A stretch of 64,000 nucleotides of DNA from assembly GCF_001942465.1 (NCBI RefSeq), contig NZ_MKJY01000088.1, positions 1 through 64,000 on the forward strand, in the 5' to 3' direction. Positions 1-9,998 of this stretch are shown in pieces (position 1 is the first letter of the stretch; each line of letters begins with the position of its first letter). Source of the DNA: Actinomadura sp. CNU-125 (GTDB taxonomy: Bacteria > Actinomycetota > Actinomycetes > Streptosporangiales > Streptosporangiaceae). The notes under the pieces were generated by a model. The model saw nothing but the letters and a program-made list of their open reading frames with translations, had not been told where the DNA came from and made no database searches. The translations under genes and the position numbers were made by a program.

Positions 1-1472
1 GCCGCCGCGGCGGGCGGTGCGGCGGACTTCGCGGCGCGGCGGCGGGGCGGCGGGTCGGCGACGAGCGGGCGCTGCTTGCCGTGCTTGGGGCCGAGCCAGC
101 CGCGCCGGCTGGGCAGGGTGAAACCGCCGATGAGGCCGCCGACCAGCACCAGCGCGGCGCCGAGGATCAGCCCGGACGACGTGCCCTCGCGGAACACCTC
201 CAGTTCGGCGGCGCTCGCGCCCTCGTCGGGGACGTTGTGGATGAGCAGCCCGACGATCGCGATGCCGAACGCGCCGGACGCCTCCCGGATGACGTTGATG
301 ACGCCGCTGGCGACGCCCGCCTGCTGCTCGGGGACGGCCTTCAGCACGTACATCACCAGCGGCATGCCGAGGGCGGCGCCGACGCCGACGAGCATGACGC
401 CGGGCATGAGGTCGGCGTAGCCGTCGCCGCGCTGGATCGTCGAGAACAGGAACATGCCGAGCGCCATCAGCGCCATCCCGCCGCCGATCGCGGGGCGCGG
501 GCCGAGTTTGGTGGCGAGCAGGAACGCGACGGGCGTCAGCAGCATGATCGTGATGGCGGGGGGCAGCATGACCAGCCCGGCCTGGGGCGGCGAGAAGTCC
601 AGGAAGCGCTGCAGGAACGTCGCGGAGTAGAACATCATGCCGTTGAAGCCGATGCCGTAGAGCATCTGCGACAGCAGCCCGCCGGTGAAGACGCGGTTGC
701 GGAAGAACCGCATGTCGATCATCGGGTCGGGGGCCCAGCTCTCGACCATGATGAAGCAGACGAGCGCGATCAGGCCGAGCGCGAAGACGCTGAGCACGGA
801 CGGGTCGGTCCAGCCGTGCTTGTTGCCGGATTCCAGCCCGTAGGTGAACGCGAACAGCATCGTCGCGGAGATGAGCACGCCGGGCAGGTCGACGCGGGCG
901 TCCTTGTTGTCGCCGTGCCCGGTGAGGACGAACATGCCGAGCAGGATCACCAGGATCCCGGGCACGATGTTGATCAGGAAGATCCAGCCCCAGTCCCAGT
1001 GCTGGACGATGATGCCGCCGATCGTCGGGCCGAGGGCGGTGGCGCTGGACGCAGCGCCGATCCAGACGATGTTGCCGATCGAGCGCTGCTTGTCGTTGCG
1101 GCCGACGGTGACCATGACCTGCGTGGCGGGCAGCGCGAGCGCGGCCCCGGCGCCCTGCACGATGCGGGCCAGGATCAGGACGTCGGTCGACTGCGCGAAT
1201 CCGCAGACGGCGGACGCCGCGGTGAACACGATCATCCCGGACGTGAACGTGAGGCGCGGCCCGTAGACGTCGGTGAGCCGACCGCCCGCGATCATGAGGC
1301 ACGAGAACATCAGGATGTACCCGGTGGCGACCCAGTCCTTGGCCGAATCCGACATGTCGAGATCGGCCATGATCGTGGGCAGCGCGTTGAAGACCACCGT
1401 GTTGTCCATGGTGATCATGAATGCGCTGACGGCGACGACCGCCAGCGCCCATCGGTATCGGCCCCGGGTCAA
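1..1472 (-). CDS. MFS exporter, DHA2 (14-TM) drug:H+ antiporter family, C-terminus cut by window edge
   Basis: The minus-strand frame runs open to the window edge and encodes a polytopic membrane protein of about 490 residues so far. Near the N-terminus it reads AFMITMDNTVVFNALP, the helix-1 signature of the EmrB/QacA group. MIAGGRLTDVYGPR follows in the loop after helix 2 (MFS motif A), and the repeated long hydrophobic stretches fit a 14-helix DHA2 carrier. The family exports drugs or secondary metabolites by proton antiport at the plasma membrane. The C-terminus is Arg/Ala/Pro rich and continues outside the window. The only start codon between an in-frame stop (TAG near 1522) and the first helix is TTG at 1472, with GGGGGAG rather far upstream, so the exact start is uncertain. 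The gene diverges from the polyketide synthase and could export its product, which is inference from position only. Confidence 0.85.
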   Translation of the reverse strand, partial: MTRGRYRWALAVVAVSAFMITMDNTVVFNALPTIMADLDMSDSAKDWVATGYILMFSCLMIAGGRLTDVYGPRLTFTSGMIVFTAASAVCGFAQSTDVLILARIVQGAGAALALPATQVMVTVGRNDKQRSIGNIVWIGAASSATALGPTIGGIIVQHWDWGWIFLINIVPGILVILLGMFVLTGHGDNKDARVDLPGVLISATMLFAFTYGLESGNKHGWTDPSVLSVFALGLIALVCFIMVESWAPDPMIDMRFFRNRVFTGGLLSQMLYGIGFNGMMFYSATFLQRFLDFSPPQAGLVMLPPAITIMLLTPVAFLLATKLGPRPAIGGGMALMALGMFLFSTIQRGDGYADLMPGVMLVGVGAALGMPLVMYVLKAVPEQQAGVASGVINVIREASGAFGIAIVGLLIHNVPDEGASAAELEVFREGTSSGLILGAALVLVGGLIGGFTLPSRRGWLGPKHGKQRPLVADPPPRRRAAKSAAPPAAA

Positions 1473-1584
1473 CGGTGCACGCGGCGTGATCTCCCCCGCG
1501 CGCGGGAAATCCGCCGCTACCCCCTAAAATGTCTCGTCGAACTATTGTTACTTTTGGTTCATTACCGGTTACCCATCACAACTG

Positions 1585-1609
1585 TGGGATGGCTGTCTCA
1601 ACTATCCCA
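1585..1609. promoter_or_regulatory. Inverted repeat, possible operator
   Basis: Arms TGGGAT (1585-1590) and ATCCCA (1604-1609) are perfect complements around 13 bases. CCCATCA occurs twice close by (1572-1578 and 1606-1612). The site lies in the 290-bp gap between the MFS exporter and the polyketide synthase, which is the most AT-rich stretch in the area and should hold both divergent promoters. No regulator gene is adjacent. Confidence 0.4.
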
Positions 1610-1635
1610 TCAGGCCACATTGGTTACTACCGAGT

Positions 1636-1655
1636 CTTGTCATCACCGTGACAAG
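1636..1655. promoter_or_regulatory. Inverted repeat, possible operator upstream of the PKS
   Basis: CTTGTCA (1636-1642) and TGACAAG (1649-1655) are perfect 7-bp inverted arms around 6 bases. The site is 107 bp upstream of the chosen PKS start, a position suited to an operator or a leader hairpin. There is no T-run, so a terminator is unlikely. The binding protein is unknown. Confidence 0.45.
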
Positions 1656-1761
1656 TGACTTCGGAGAAAAGTGGTCTGGATGCGCATCCCGTGCCGGTCA
1701 TCGTGGGACAAAGTGGGTCCCTGCTTCGATGAACGATCCCGTCATGGGGGGAACCCACCGC

Positions 1762-4700
1762 ATGCAGAGCAACGATCGTTCCGGAGCCGCGCGGGACATC
1801 CCGCAGGATCGGGCTCGGATCAGCGAGGATTCGATTCGCCGGCACCTGATCGAGCAGATCGCGCGTCGCTCCCGGACCACCGCAGACCAGATCGATTCCG
1901 ACCGTCCGCTCGAAGAGTTCGGGCTCGCCTCCCGCGACGCCGTCGCGATCGCGGGCGAGCTGGAGCAGATGCTCGGCCGGTCGCTCCCCGCCACTCTCGT
2001 CTGGGAGCACCCGACGATCGACAAGCTCTCGGTCGCCCTCGCCTCCGGCGCCGACCTCGCACCCGCCGCGAGCGCCGCACCGGCGGCGCCGTCCGTCCCG
2101 TCCGCCGCCCCGTCCGCCGACGAGCCGATCGCGGTCGTCGGGATCGGCTGCCGCTTCCCCGGCGGCGACCGCGACCTGACCGGGCCCGCCGACTACTGGC
2201 GGTTCCTCACCGGCCGCGGCGACGCGATCCGGGAGGTTCCGGACGGACGCTGGGACCCGTTCGACGACGGTTCCCCCGAGGTCGGCGACCTGCTCGCCAA
2301 GACCACCCGCCTCGGCGGCTTCCTGGACGACGTCGCCGAGTTCGACGCCCAGTTCTTCGGCATCACCCCCCGCGAAGCAGCGGTCATGGACCCGCAGCAG
2401 CGGCTCGTGCTGGAGGTCGCCTGGGAGGCGTTCGAGCACGCCGGGATCGGCCCGGCGTCGCTGCGCGGCAGCCGCACCGGCGTGTTCGTCGGCGTGTCCG
2501 CCCCCGAGTACGGCGCGTTCACCGCGTCCGACCCGGCCGCCCTGGAGCCGTTCACCGCCACCGGCGCCGCGCTCAGCATCATCGCGAACCGGCTGTCGTA
2601 CCTGCTGGACCTGCGCGGCCCCAGCATGATCGTCGACACGGCCTGCAGTTCGTCCCTCGTCTCGACGCACCTCGCGGTGCAGGCGCTGCGGCGCGCGAGG
2701 CCGACGTGGCGCTCGCGGGCGGCGTGAACCTGCTGCTGTCCCCGACGGTCACCATGACGTTCGACCTCGCCGGGGGCACCGCCGCCGACGGGCACTGCAA
2801 GGCGTTCGACGCGTCCGCCGACGGCATGGTCCGCGCGGAGGGCTGCGGCGCGGTCGTCCTGAAGCGCCTCTCGGACGCGCGGCGCGACGGCGACCGGATC
2901 CTCGCGGTCGTCCGGGGCAGCGGCGTCAACTCCGACGGCCGCTCCAACGGGCTCGTCGCCCCGAACTCCGACGCGCAGCGGGCGCTGCTCCGCGACGTGT
3001 ACGCGTCCGCCGGGATCGACACCCGCGAGGTCGACTACCTGGAGGCGCACGGCACCGGCACGTTCCTCGGCGACCCGATCGAGGCGAAGGCCGTCGGCGA
3101 GGTCCTCGGCGCGGGCCGCGCCCCGGACGAGCCGCTCCTGCTCGGTTCGGCGAAGTCGAACCTCGGGCACATGGAATCGGCCGCGGGCGTCGCGGGCCTG
3201 ATCAAGGCCGTCCTCGCGCTGCACCACCGCGTCATCCCGCCGAGCGCGCACTACCGCGAGCCGAACCCGCACATCCCGTTCGACGACCTGCGGCTGTCGG
3301 TCGTCGCCGCGGAGACGCCGTGGCCCGAACGCGGGCATCCGGCCCGCGCGGGCGTGTCCGGTTTCGGCTTCGGCGGGACGAACGCGCACGTGATCCTCGA
3401 AGCCGCACCGGCGCCCGAACCGCGCGTCCAGCCCGCGGTCGTCCGGACGTTCCCCCTCTCCGACACCGCCGACGACCGGATCCGCGACCACGCGTCCGTC
3501 CTCGCCGCCTGGCTGCGGGACGCCGACGCGACCTGCCCGACCTGCCCGACCTGCCCGACCTGCCCGATCTCGCCCGCACCCTGCACGGGCGCGCCGGGCG
3601 CGGCCGGGCCCGCGCCGCCGTCGCCGCCCGCGACCGCGCCGGGCTGGTCGACGGGCTCACCGCCCTCGCCGAGGGACGCCCCCACCCGGGCGCGTCACCG
3701 GCTCGGCGATCGGCACGCCCGGCCGTCCCGTCTGGGTGTTCTCCGGGTACGGGGCGCAGCGCGCGGGCATGGCGCAGCGGCTCCTCGAAGAGGAGCCCGC
3801 GTTCGCCGAGGCCATCGACGACCTCGACGGGCTGTTCGCCGAGGAGGGCGGCCCCGCCCTGTGGGACCTCCTCGAATCCGGGGCGAAACCGGACGGACCG
3901 GCCGAAACGATGCCCGTCCTGTTCGCGATCCAGCTCGGCCTCGCCCGCATGTGGAAGGCGTACGGCGTCACGCCCGGCGCGGTGGTCGGCCACTCGATGG
4001 GCGAGGTCGCCGCCGCCGTCGTCGCCGGGGCCCTCACCCCGCAGGACGGCGTCCGCGTCATCTGCCGCCGCTCCCGGCTGCTCACCCGCCTCGTCGCGGC
4101 GGCGCGATGGCCGTGCTCGGCGCGTCCGCCGCCGAAGTCGAGGACCTGGCGCACGACCTGCCGGAGCTGTACGCGGCCGTCCACTCCTCGCCGAAGCAGA
4201 CGGTCGTCACCGGCGACGCGGACCAGGTCGCCGAGGTCGTCCGGCGCGCCGAGGCCGAAGGCCGGCTCGCCCGCATGGTCCAGGCCGAGGGCGCCGGCCA
4301 CTCCCCGCAGGTCGACCCGCTCCTCCCCGAACTGCGGGAGCGGCTCGCGGGCGTCGGAGCCGAACCGGGCACGCCGCTCGCGGACGGGATCGTCCTCTAC
4401 ACCACGGCCCTGGACGACCCGCGCGCCTTCGCCGCCGGGACGGCGGCGACCCTCGACGCCGAATACTGGGCGTCGAACCTGCGCAACCCCGTCCGGCTCA
4501 CCGACGCGATCGCCGCCGCGTCCGAGGACGGCCACCGCACGTTCGTCGAGGTCAACGCGCACCCGATCCTCGCGCACGCCGTCGGCGAGACCCTCGACGG
4601 CTCGGGCGCGCTCGTCACGCACACGCTGAAGCGCGCGCGGAAGGGCGAGGAGACCGACGACACCCTCACCTTCCACGCGCAGCTCGCCCGCCTCGCCGCG

Positions 4701-7700
4701 CACGGCCTCGCGGTCGCCGCGCCCGCGGGCGGCGCGATCGTCGACGTCCCGTTCTCCCCGTGGCGGCACGAACGCCACTGGGTCGACCTCTCCGCGCGCG
4801 CCGACCGCGGCCGCGACGAGCACCCGCTGCTCGGCGCGCACGTCGAACTGCCCGGCGAGCAACGGCACGCGTGGCGCGCCGACGTGGGCCTCGCCGCCCG
4901 CCCGTGGCTCGCCGACCTCGCCGTCCACGGCCTGCCCGTCCTGCCGGTCGCCGCGTACGCCGAGATGGCCCTCGCCGCCGGGGCGAGCGTCCTCGGCACC
5001 GCCGACGTCCGCGTCAACAGCCTGTGGATGGAGCGGCCGCTCGCGCTCGCCGACCACACGACCGTCACCACGACCTGCACCGAGGACGAGCAGCGCGTCG
5101 AGATCCACGGCCGCACCCCCGCGGGCACCTGGACCCGGCTCACGCGGACGTCGGCGAGGACGGCCGCGCCCCCGCCACCGGCCCCGCCGAGGGCCTGGAC
5201 GGCCTCGCCGAGATCGCCCCCGCCGAGCGCGGCAGCCGCCACTACCGCCTGCACCCCGAGGTCCTCGACCGCTGCCTCGCCGTCCTGTCCGCCGAGGCCG
5301 CCGCGGTCGCCGGGGACGACCACGTCTGGCTCGCCGAGACCATCGGCGGCCTGCGCGTCCACGGCCCGACCCACCGCGGCGGCCGCGCCCGCGCGACCGT
5401 CCTGCAGGGCGCGGGCGCCATGACCGGCACGGTCGTCCTGCTGGACGCCGACGGCCGAGTCCTCCTCGAAGCCACCGGCATCACGCTCCGCCGCACCGAC
5501 CGCCCCGACGTCCCTGTCCCACTGCACGACAAGCTCGTCGAACTCGTCTGGGACGAGTCCCCGCTCGCCGGAGACACCGCCCCCGAATCCACCCCGAGCA
5601 GCGGGGACGCCTCGGACGGCTCGTCCGGCGGTGCGTGGCTCGTGTTGGCGGAGGCGGACGACGTGCTGGCCGGGGCGGTCGCCGACGGTCTCGCCGAGCG
5701 CGGGCGTCCGGTGATCCGGCACCTGCTCACCGCGACGCCGCCCGACGACCATCCGATGGACGGCGGGGCGGTCGCGGGCGTCGTGCTCGTGCCGTCCGCC
5801 GGGCTCGTCGACGAGGAACTCGTGCTCACGGTCGCGCGGGTCAGCCGGACGCTGCCCGACGGGCCCCGGCTGTACGTCGCGACCCGCACCGCCGTGCCCG
5901 TCCTGGACGGGGAGGCGGGGGAGCCCGCGCACGGGTTCGTCAGCGCGCTCACCCGGGTCCTGGCGTTCGAGCGGACGGTCCAGCGCGCGACGCACGCGGA
6001 CGTCGACCGGCCCGCGGACCTCGTCGCCGAACTGCTGGCCGGCGCGGACGCGCGGGAGGTCGCGTGGCGCGGCGGCGTCCGGTACACGGCGCGGCTCGCG
6101 CCCGGTGCGGCGCTCGCGCCGCCCGCGAAGCCGGCGCGGCTCGTGCGGCGCGGCGGCGCGTACGTGGTCACCGGCGGGTACGGCGGGATCGGCCTGGTCA
6201 CCGCGCGGCTGCTCGCCGAACGGGGCGCGGCGCGGATCGTGCTGTCGGGCCGCCGGGGTCCGGACGCGGCGGCCGAGAAGGTCATCGCGCGGCTGCGGGA
6301 GAGCGGCGTCGACGTGGGGATCGTCCTCGGCGACATCGCGGCGCCCGGCACCGCCGAGCGGCTGGTGCGGGTCGCGCAGGAGGGCGGCGTGAAGCTGCGG
6401 GGCGTCGTGCACGGCGCGGGCGCCATCGACGACCGGCTGATCGCCGACCTCGGCGCGGAGGATCTCCACAGGGTGTGGACGGCGAAGGTCGAGGGTGCGC
6501 GGCGGCTCAGCGAAGCCACGTGGGACCTCGACCTCGACTGGCTCGTCATGCACTCGTCGGCGGCGGCCCTGCTCGGCTCGCCGGGGCAAGGCGCGTACGC
6601 CGCGGCGAGCGCCGCGATCGACGCGCTGATGGCGTACCGGCGGGCGCACGGCCGTCCGGGCACGACCGTCAACTGGGGCACCTGGTCGCGGGTCGGCGGC
6701 GCGCCGCGACCTCGCGGTCGCGGTGATCGAGCCGATCAGCCCGGAAGAAGGCGCCGAAGCCCTCGAAGCGCTGCTGGTGCACGGGCGTCCCGCGACGGGC
6801 GTCCTGCGGTTCGACCCGGCGACCGCGGTCGGGCTGTTCCCCGAGATCCGCGACATGCCGTACTTCGCGGCGCTCACCGAGGCGGCCGGGGCCGACCGGG
6901 GCGAGGCCGCCGACTGGCCCGGCGTCGACGCGGTCAGGGAGCTGCCGGCCGCGGAGGCGCGCAAGGCGATCGCCGCGCAGGTCAGGTACCGGATCGCGTC
7001 CGTCCTCGGGTTCGAGCCGCAGCGCCTCGACCCGGCGGTGCCGCTGACCGACCTCGGCCTCGACTCGCTCGTCGCCGTCCGGATCAAGAGCGGCGTCGAG
7101 CACGACCTCGGGCTGACCGTGCCCGCGTCGGTGCTGCTGCAGGGCGCGAGCGTGAACGTGTTCGAGGAGTGGGCGGCCGGTGAGCTGGGCCTCGCCGACG
7201 CGCCCGCCCCCGCGCAGGCCGCGTCGAACGCCGAGGCCGGGTACGTGATGCCGCGCGACGCCGCCGAACGCCTCGCCGTCCGGATCTTCGAGGACGTCCT
7301 GGAGATCGACCGCGTCGGCGCCACCGCGGACTTCTTCGCCGACCTCGGCGGGACGGACGCGCAGGCCGACCGGCTCGTCGCGACGCTCGTCAACGAACTC
7401 GGCACCGAAGCCACGCGGGGCGAACTGCTCGCGACGCCGACGGCCGAGCACGTCGCGGAGTTCATCCGCGCGGCCGACGAGGAGGCGGCGCGGCAGACCG
7501 TCCGTCCGCTGAAGGCCACCGGGACGCGCCGCCCGATCTTCATCGCGCACCCGGCGGGCGGCACGACCGCCTGCTACCGGCAGCTCGTCGAGCTGCTCGG
7601 CGACGATCAGCCGGTGTACGGCCTCGAACGGTTCGAGGACGCGCCGCCGGTCGAGGAACGCGCCGCCCGGTACGTCCGGCATCTGCTGGAGGCGCAGCCC

Positions 7701-8375
7701 GAGGGCGCGTTCCGGCTCGGCGGCTGGTCGTTCGGCGGCGTCCTCGCCTACGAGACGGCCCGGCAGTTGCGGGCGGCCGGACGCGAGGTCGAGTTCGTCG
7801 CGCTGTTCGACGCGGGCCTTCCGCTCGCCGTGGACGACGAGTCCGACACGCTCGCGCGCCGGTTCTCCGCGTTCGCCGACTACATCAACGAAACGTACGG
7901 CCTGGACGTCGCGCTCACCTACGAGGAGCTGTCCGGGCTGACCGAGGAGGCGCAGTTCGCGCTGGTCATGGAGCGGGCGGCCCCGCTGGTGGACCACATT
8001 CCGCCGGCGGCGCTGACCCACCAGCTCACGTCCCACCAGGACACCCGATCCCTGGAGGCGTACCGGCCCGAGCCGTACGACGGCCGCGTCATCCTCTACT
8101 ACGCGCCCGAGGAGACGCCTTGGGCGGTCCGGGACGCACGTTACGTGCTCGACGGGACCAACGGTTTCGGCGGTCTCTGCTCCGACCTGGAGAAGGTGAC
8201 GATCCCGGACGTGCACCACCTCAATCTGCTCGACCCGCCCGGCGTGCGGACGCTCGCCGCGCACCTGGAAGACCGGCTCGCCGGACGCGCGCCCGCGCCC
8301 GGCACGGCCGCAGGCAGTGCACCGCCGGAGGCCGCGGGCGCGGCCGCGCGCGTCCGGCCGACCCCGGCCCGCTGA
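1762..8375 (+). CDS. Single-module type I polyketide synthase: ACP-KS-AT-DH(degenerate)-KR-ACP-carrier-like-TE (broken by six frameshifts)
   Basis: Translating across the breaks gives about 2200 residues. In order: ACP (GLASRDAV, nt 1830-2060); ketosynthase (DTACSSS, EAHGTG, NLGH; 2125-3410); acyltransferase (GHSMGE, then GAGHSPQVD; 3725-4600); dehydratase-like (4820-5520); ketoreductase with its structural half (TGGYGGIG, HSSAAALLG, GQGAYAAAS; 5530-6690); ACP (LGLDSLVAV, near 7060); a carrier-like domain without the usual Ser (7240-7470); and thioesterase (GWSFGG, HHLNLL; 7530-8270). Breaks lie near 2697, 3528, 3690, 4098, 5138 and 6700. The first five shift the frame by minus one and the last by plus one or minus two. 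Conserved text resumes after each break, so sequence error is likelier than decay. The ATG at 1762 has GGGGGGAA nine bases upstream. An intact KR with IDD suggests a B-type hydroxyl. The enzyme probably builds a hydroxylated or branched acyl chain released by the TE. ccr follows 37 bp downstream. Confidence 0.85.
3530..3565 (+). repeat. Four tandem copies of a 9-bp unit in the KS-AT linker
   Basis: GACCTGCCC is repeated four times without interruption, followed by the related GATCTCGCC. In the corrected frame it encodes Asp-Leu-Pro repeated, in the linker just before the DLARTLHGRAGRG segment that precedes the AT. One of the frameshifts lies immediately before it, near 3528. Such a run could expand or contract without changing the frame. 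Confidence 0.8.
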
Positions 8376-8412
8376 GGGCTCGCCCCACCCCGTCGTTCCA
8401 CGGAGGACACCC

Positions 8413-9747
8413 ATGGCTCAGCCCGGCTCGTCCCACCCGCTTCTCGACGCCGTCCGCAACGGCGCGAGCGGTCCCGAGCTGCAGGAGATCGACCTCCCGA
8501 CCCGGTTCCGCGCCGCCTTCACGCGTAAGGACGAGGTCGGGATCTTCGAGGGGCAGACCGACAAGGACGTGCGCCGCTCGCTGCACGTGGACGAGGTCGA
8601 CATGCCCGAGCTCGCCCCCGACGAGTGCGTGGTCGCGGTGATGTCCGCGGCGATCAACTTCAACACCGTCTGGTCGGCGATCTTCGAGCCGGTCCCGACG
8701 TTCGCGTTCCTGGAGAAGTTCGGTCGGCAGGGCTGGTACGGCGCCCGGCACGACCTGCCGTACCACATCCTCGGGTCGGACGGTTCGGGCGTGGTCGTCC
8801 GCACCGGCGAGGGCGTGCGGAACTGGAAGGCCGGCGACAAGGTCGTCCTGTCCCCGTTCTTCGTGGACGAGGAGGACCACGGCTCCTACGACGACGGCAT
8901 GATGAGCGAGAGCCAGCTCGCGTGGGGCTTCGAGACGAACTTCGGGTCGCTCGGCGAGTACTGCATCGTCAAGGCGAACCAGCTCATCCGCAAGCCGAAG
9001 CACCTGTCGTGGGAGGAGGCGGGCTCGAACACGCTGTGCGCGGCGACCGCGTACCGGATGCTCGTCGGCCCGCACGGGGCCCGGATGAAGCAGGGCGACG
9101 TCGTCCTGATCTGGGGCGCGACGGGCGGGCTCGGCTCGTACGCGACGCAGCTCGTCCGCAACGGCGGCGGCATCCCGGTCGCGGTCGTGTCGTCGCCGGA
9201 GAAGGCGGAGATCGTCCGCTCGCAGGGCTGCGACAACATCATCAACCGCAGCGAGCTGAACCTCGGTGAGCAGGGCCTGCGCAACCCGAAGGCCGGACGG
9301 GTGCTGGGCGAGGCCATCCGCGGCCTCGTCGGCGAGGACCCGGGGATCGTGTTCGAGTACCTCGGCCGCGAGACGTTCGGCGCGTCGGTGTACGTCGCCC
9401 GCCGCGGCGGCAAGGTCGTCACGTGCGGTTCGTCGACCGGCTACAAGCACGAGTACGACAACCGCTTCCTGTGGATGCGGCTGAAGAGCATCATCGGTTC
9501 GCACGGCTTCAACTACCACGAGGCCGTCGAGGTCAACCGGCTGATCTCCCTCGGCATGATCCACCCGACCCTGTCGCGCGTCTACGACCTGGACGACGCG
9601 GGCGAGGCGACCCGCGCCGTCCAGACGAACCAGCACACGGGCAAGGTCGCGGTCCTGTGCGGCGCGACCGGCGAGGGCCAGGGCATCGACGACCCGGCGA
9701 TGCGCGAGCGCATCGGCGAGGAGAACCTGAACCGCTTCCGCAACTGA
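8413..9747 (+). CDS. ccr: Crotonyl-CoA carboxylase/reductase
   Basis: This 444-residue medium-chain dehydrogenase has the long N-terminal region and the segment AAINFNTVWSAIFEPVPTF that are typical of crotonyl-CoA carboxylase/reductases, together with the dinucleotide site IWGATGGLGSYATQL. The family reductively carboxylates crotonyl-CoA with NADPH and CO2 to ethylmalonyl-CoA, or longer enoyl-CoAs to alkylmalonyl-CoAs. These serve as polyketide extender units or feed the ethylmalonyl-CoA pathway. The ATG at 8413 has GGAGGA seven bases upstream. The frame is unbroken, in contrast to the PKS 37 bp before it. Being the only other gene of this transcript, it probably supplies a branched extender to that PKS. 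A role in primary C2 assimilation cannot be excluded, but no other ethylmalonyl-CoA pathway gene is in the window. Confidence 0.95.
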   Translation: MAQPGSSHPLLDAVRNGASGPELQEIDLPTRFRAAFTRKDEVGIFEGQTDKDVRRSLHVDEVDMPELAPDECVVAVMSAAINFNTVWSAIFEPVPTFAFLEKFGRQGWYGARHDLPYHILGSDGSGVVVRTGEGVRNWKAGDKVVLSPFFVDEEDHGSYDDGMMSESQLAWGFETNFGSLGEYCIVKANQLIRKPKHLSWEEAGSNTLCAATAYRMLVGPHGARMKQGDVVLIWGATGGLGSYATQLVRNGGGIPVAVVSSPEKAEIVRSQGCDNIINRSELNLGEQGLRNPKAGRVLGEAIRGLVGEDPGIVFEYLGRETFGASVYVARRGGKVVTCGSSTGYKHEYDNRFLWMRLKSIIGSHGFNYHEAVEVNRLISLGMIHPTLSRVYDLDDAGEATRAVQTNQHTGKVAVLCGATGEGQGIDDPAMRERIGEENLNRFRN

Positions 9748-9760
9748 ACGATCCCCCCGC

Positions 9761-9811
9761 AAGGTCCGGGCGGCGCCGCCTCCACCCACCCCCAGGCGCC
9801 GCCCGGACCTT
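9761..9811 (+). terminator. Hairpin terminator after ccr
   Basis: A perfect 17-bp stem (9761-9777 with 9795-9811, starting AAGGTCCGGG) encloses a 17-base loop, 13 bp after the ccr stop. There is no U-tract, as is usual for actinomycete hairpin terminators. It marks the end of the PKS-ccr transcript. Confidence 0.85.
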
Positions 9812-9998
9812 CACCTGCGTGATCACCGTGTGGAGGGGTGGGTGGGTGGGGCGGCCGGTTCTGGTCTGTTACCGACCTAGACTTTCGCCCTGGACGGTCA
9901 ACGGGTCATGATTTGCCTCACATGGGTCTCATAAGTAGTTAATTACCCCCGGTGTGCGGCGCGGAACGCAGGGGAACCGAGCGGCGGGGAGGGTATAC

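Noticed and set aside
81-1658. Long plus-strand open frame rich in Arg, Gly, Asp and Glu
   Set aside because: It lies antisense to the MFS exporter, has the composition of a high-GC shadow frame, shows no motif, and the exporter frame shows clear membrane helices and family signatures.
4397-7564. 3.2-kb minus-strand open frame opposite the PKS
   Set aside because: Low-complexity Arg/Ala/Ser text without domains; the plus strand carries DH, KR and ACP motifs over the same stretch.
1762-8375. PKS as a decayed pseudogene
   Set aside because: Every catalytic motif except those of the DH and the last carrier is intact after frame correction, there are no internal in-frame stops, and ccr is intact downstream. 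Sequence error explains the breaks better.
1762-8375. Enediyne or PUFA-type iterative PKS
   Set aside because: There is no tandem ACP array, no phosphopantetheinyl transferase domain and no enediyne cassette gene nearby; the domain order is different.
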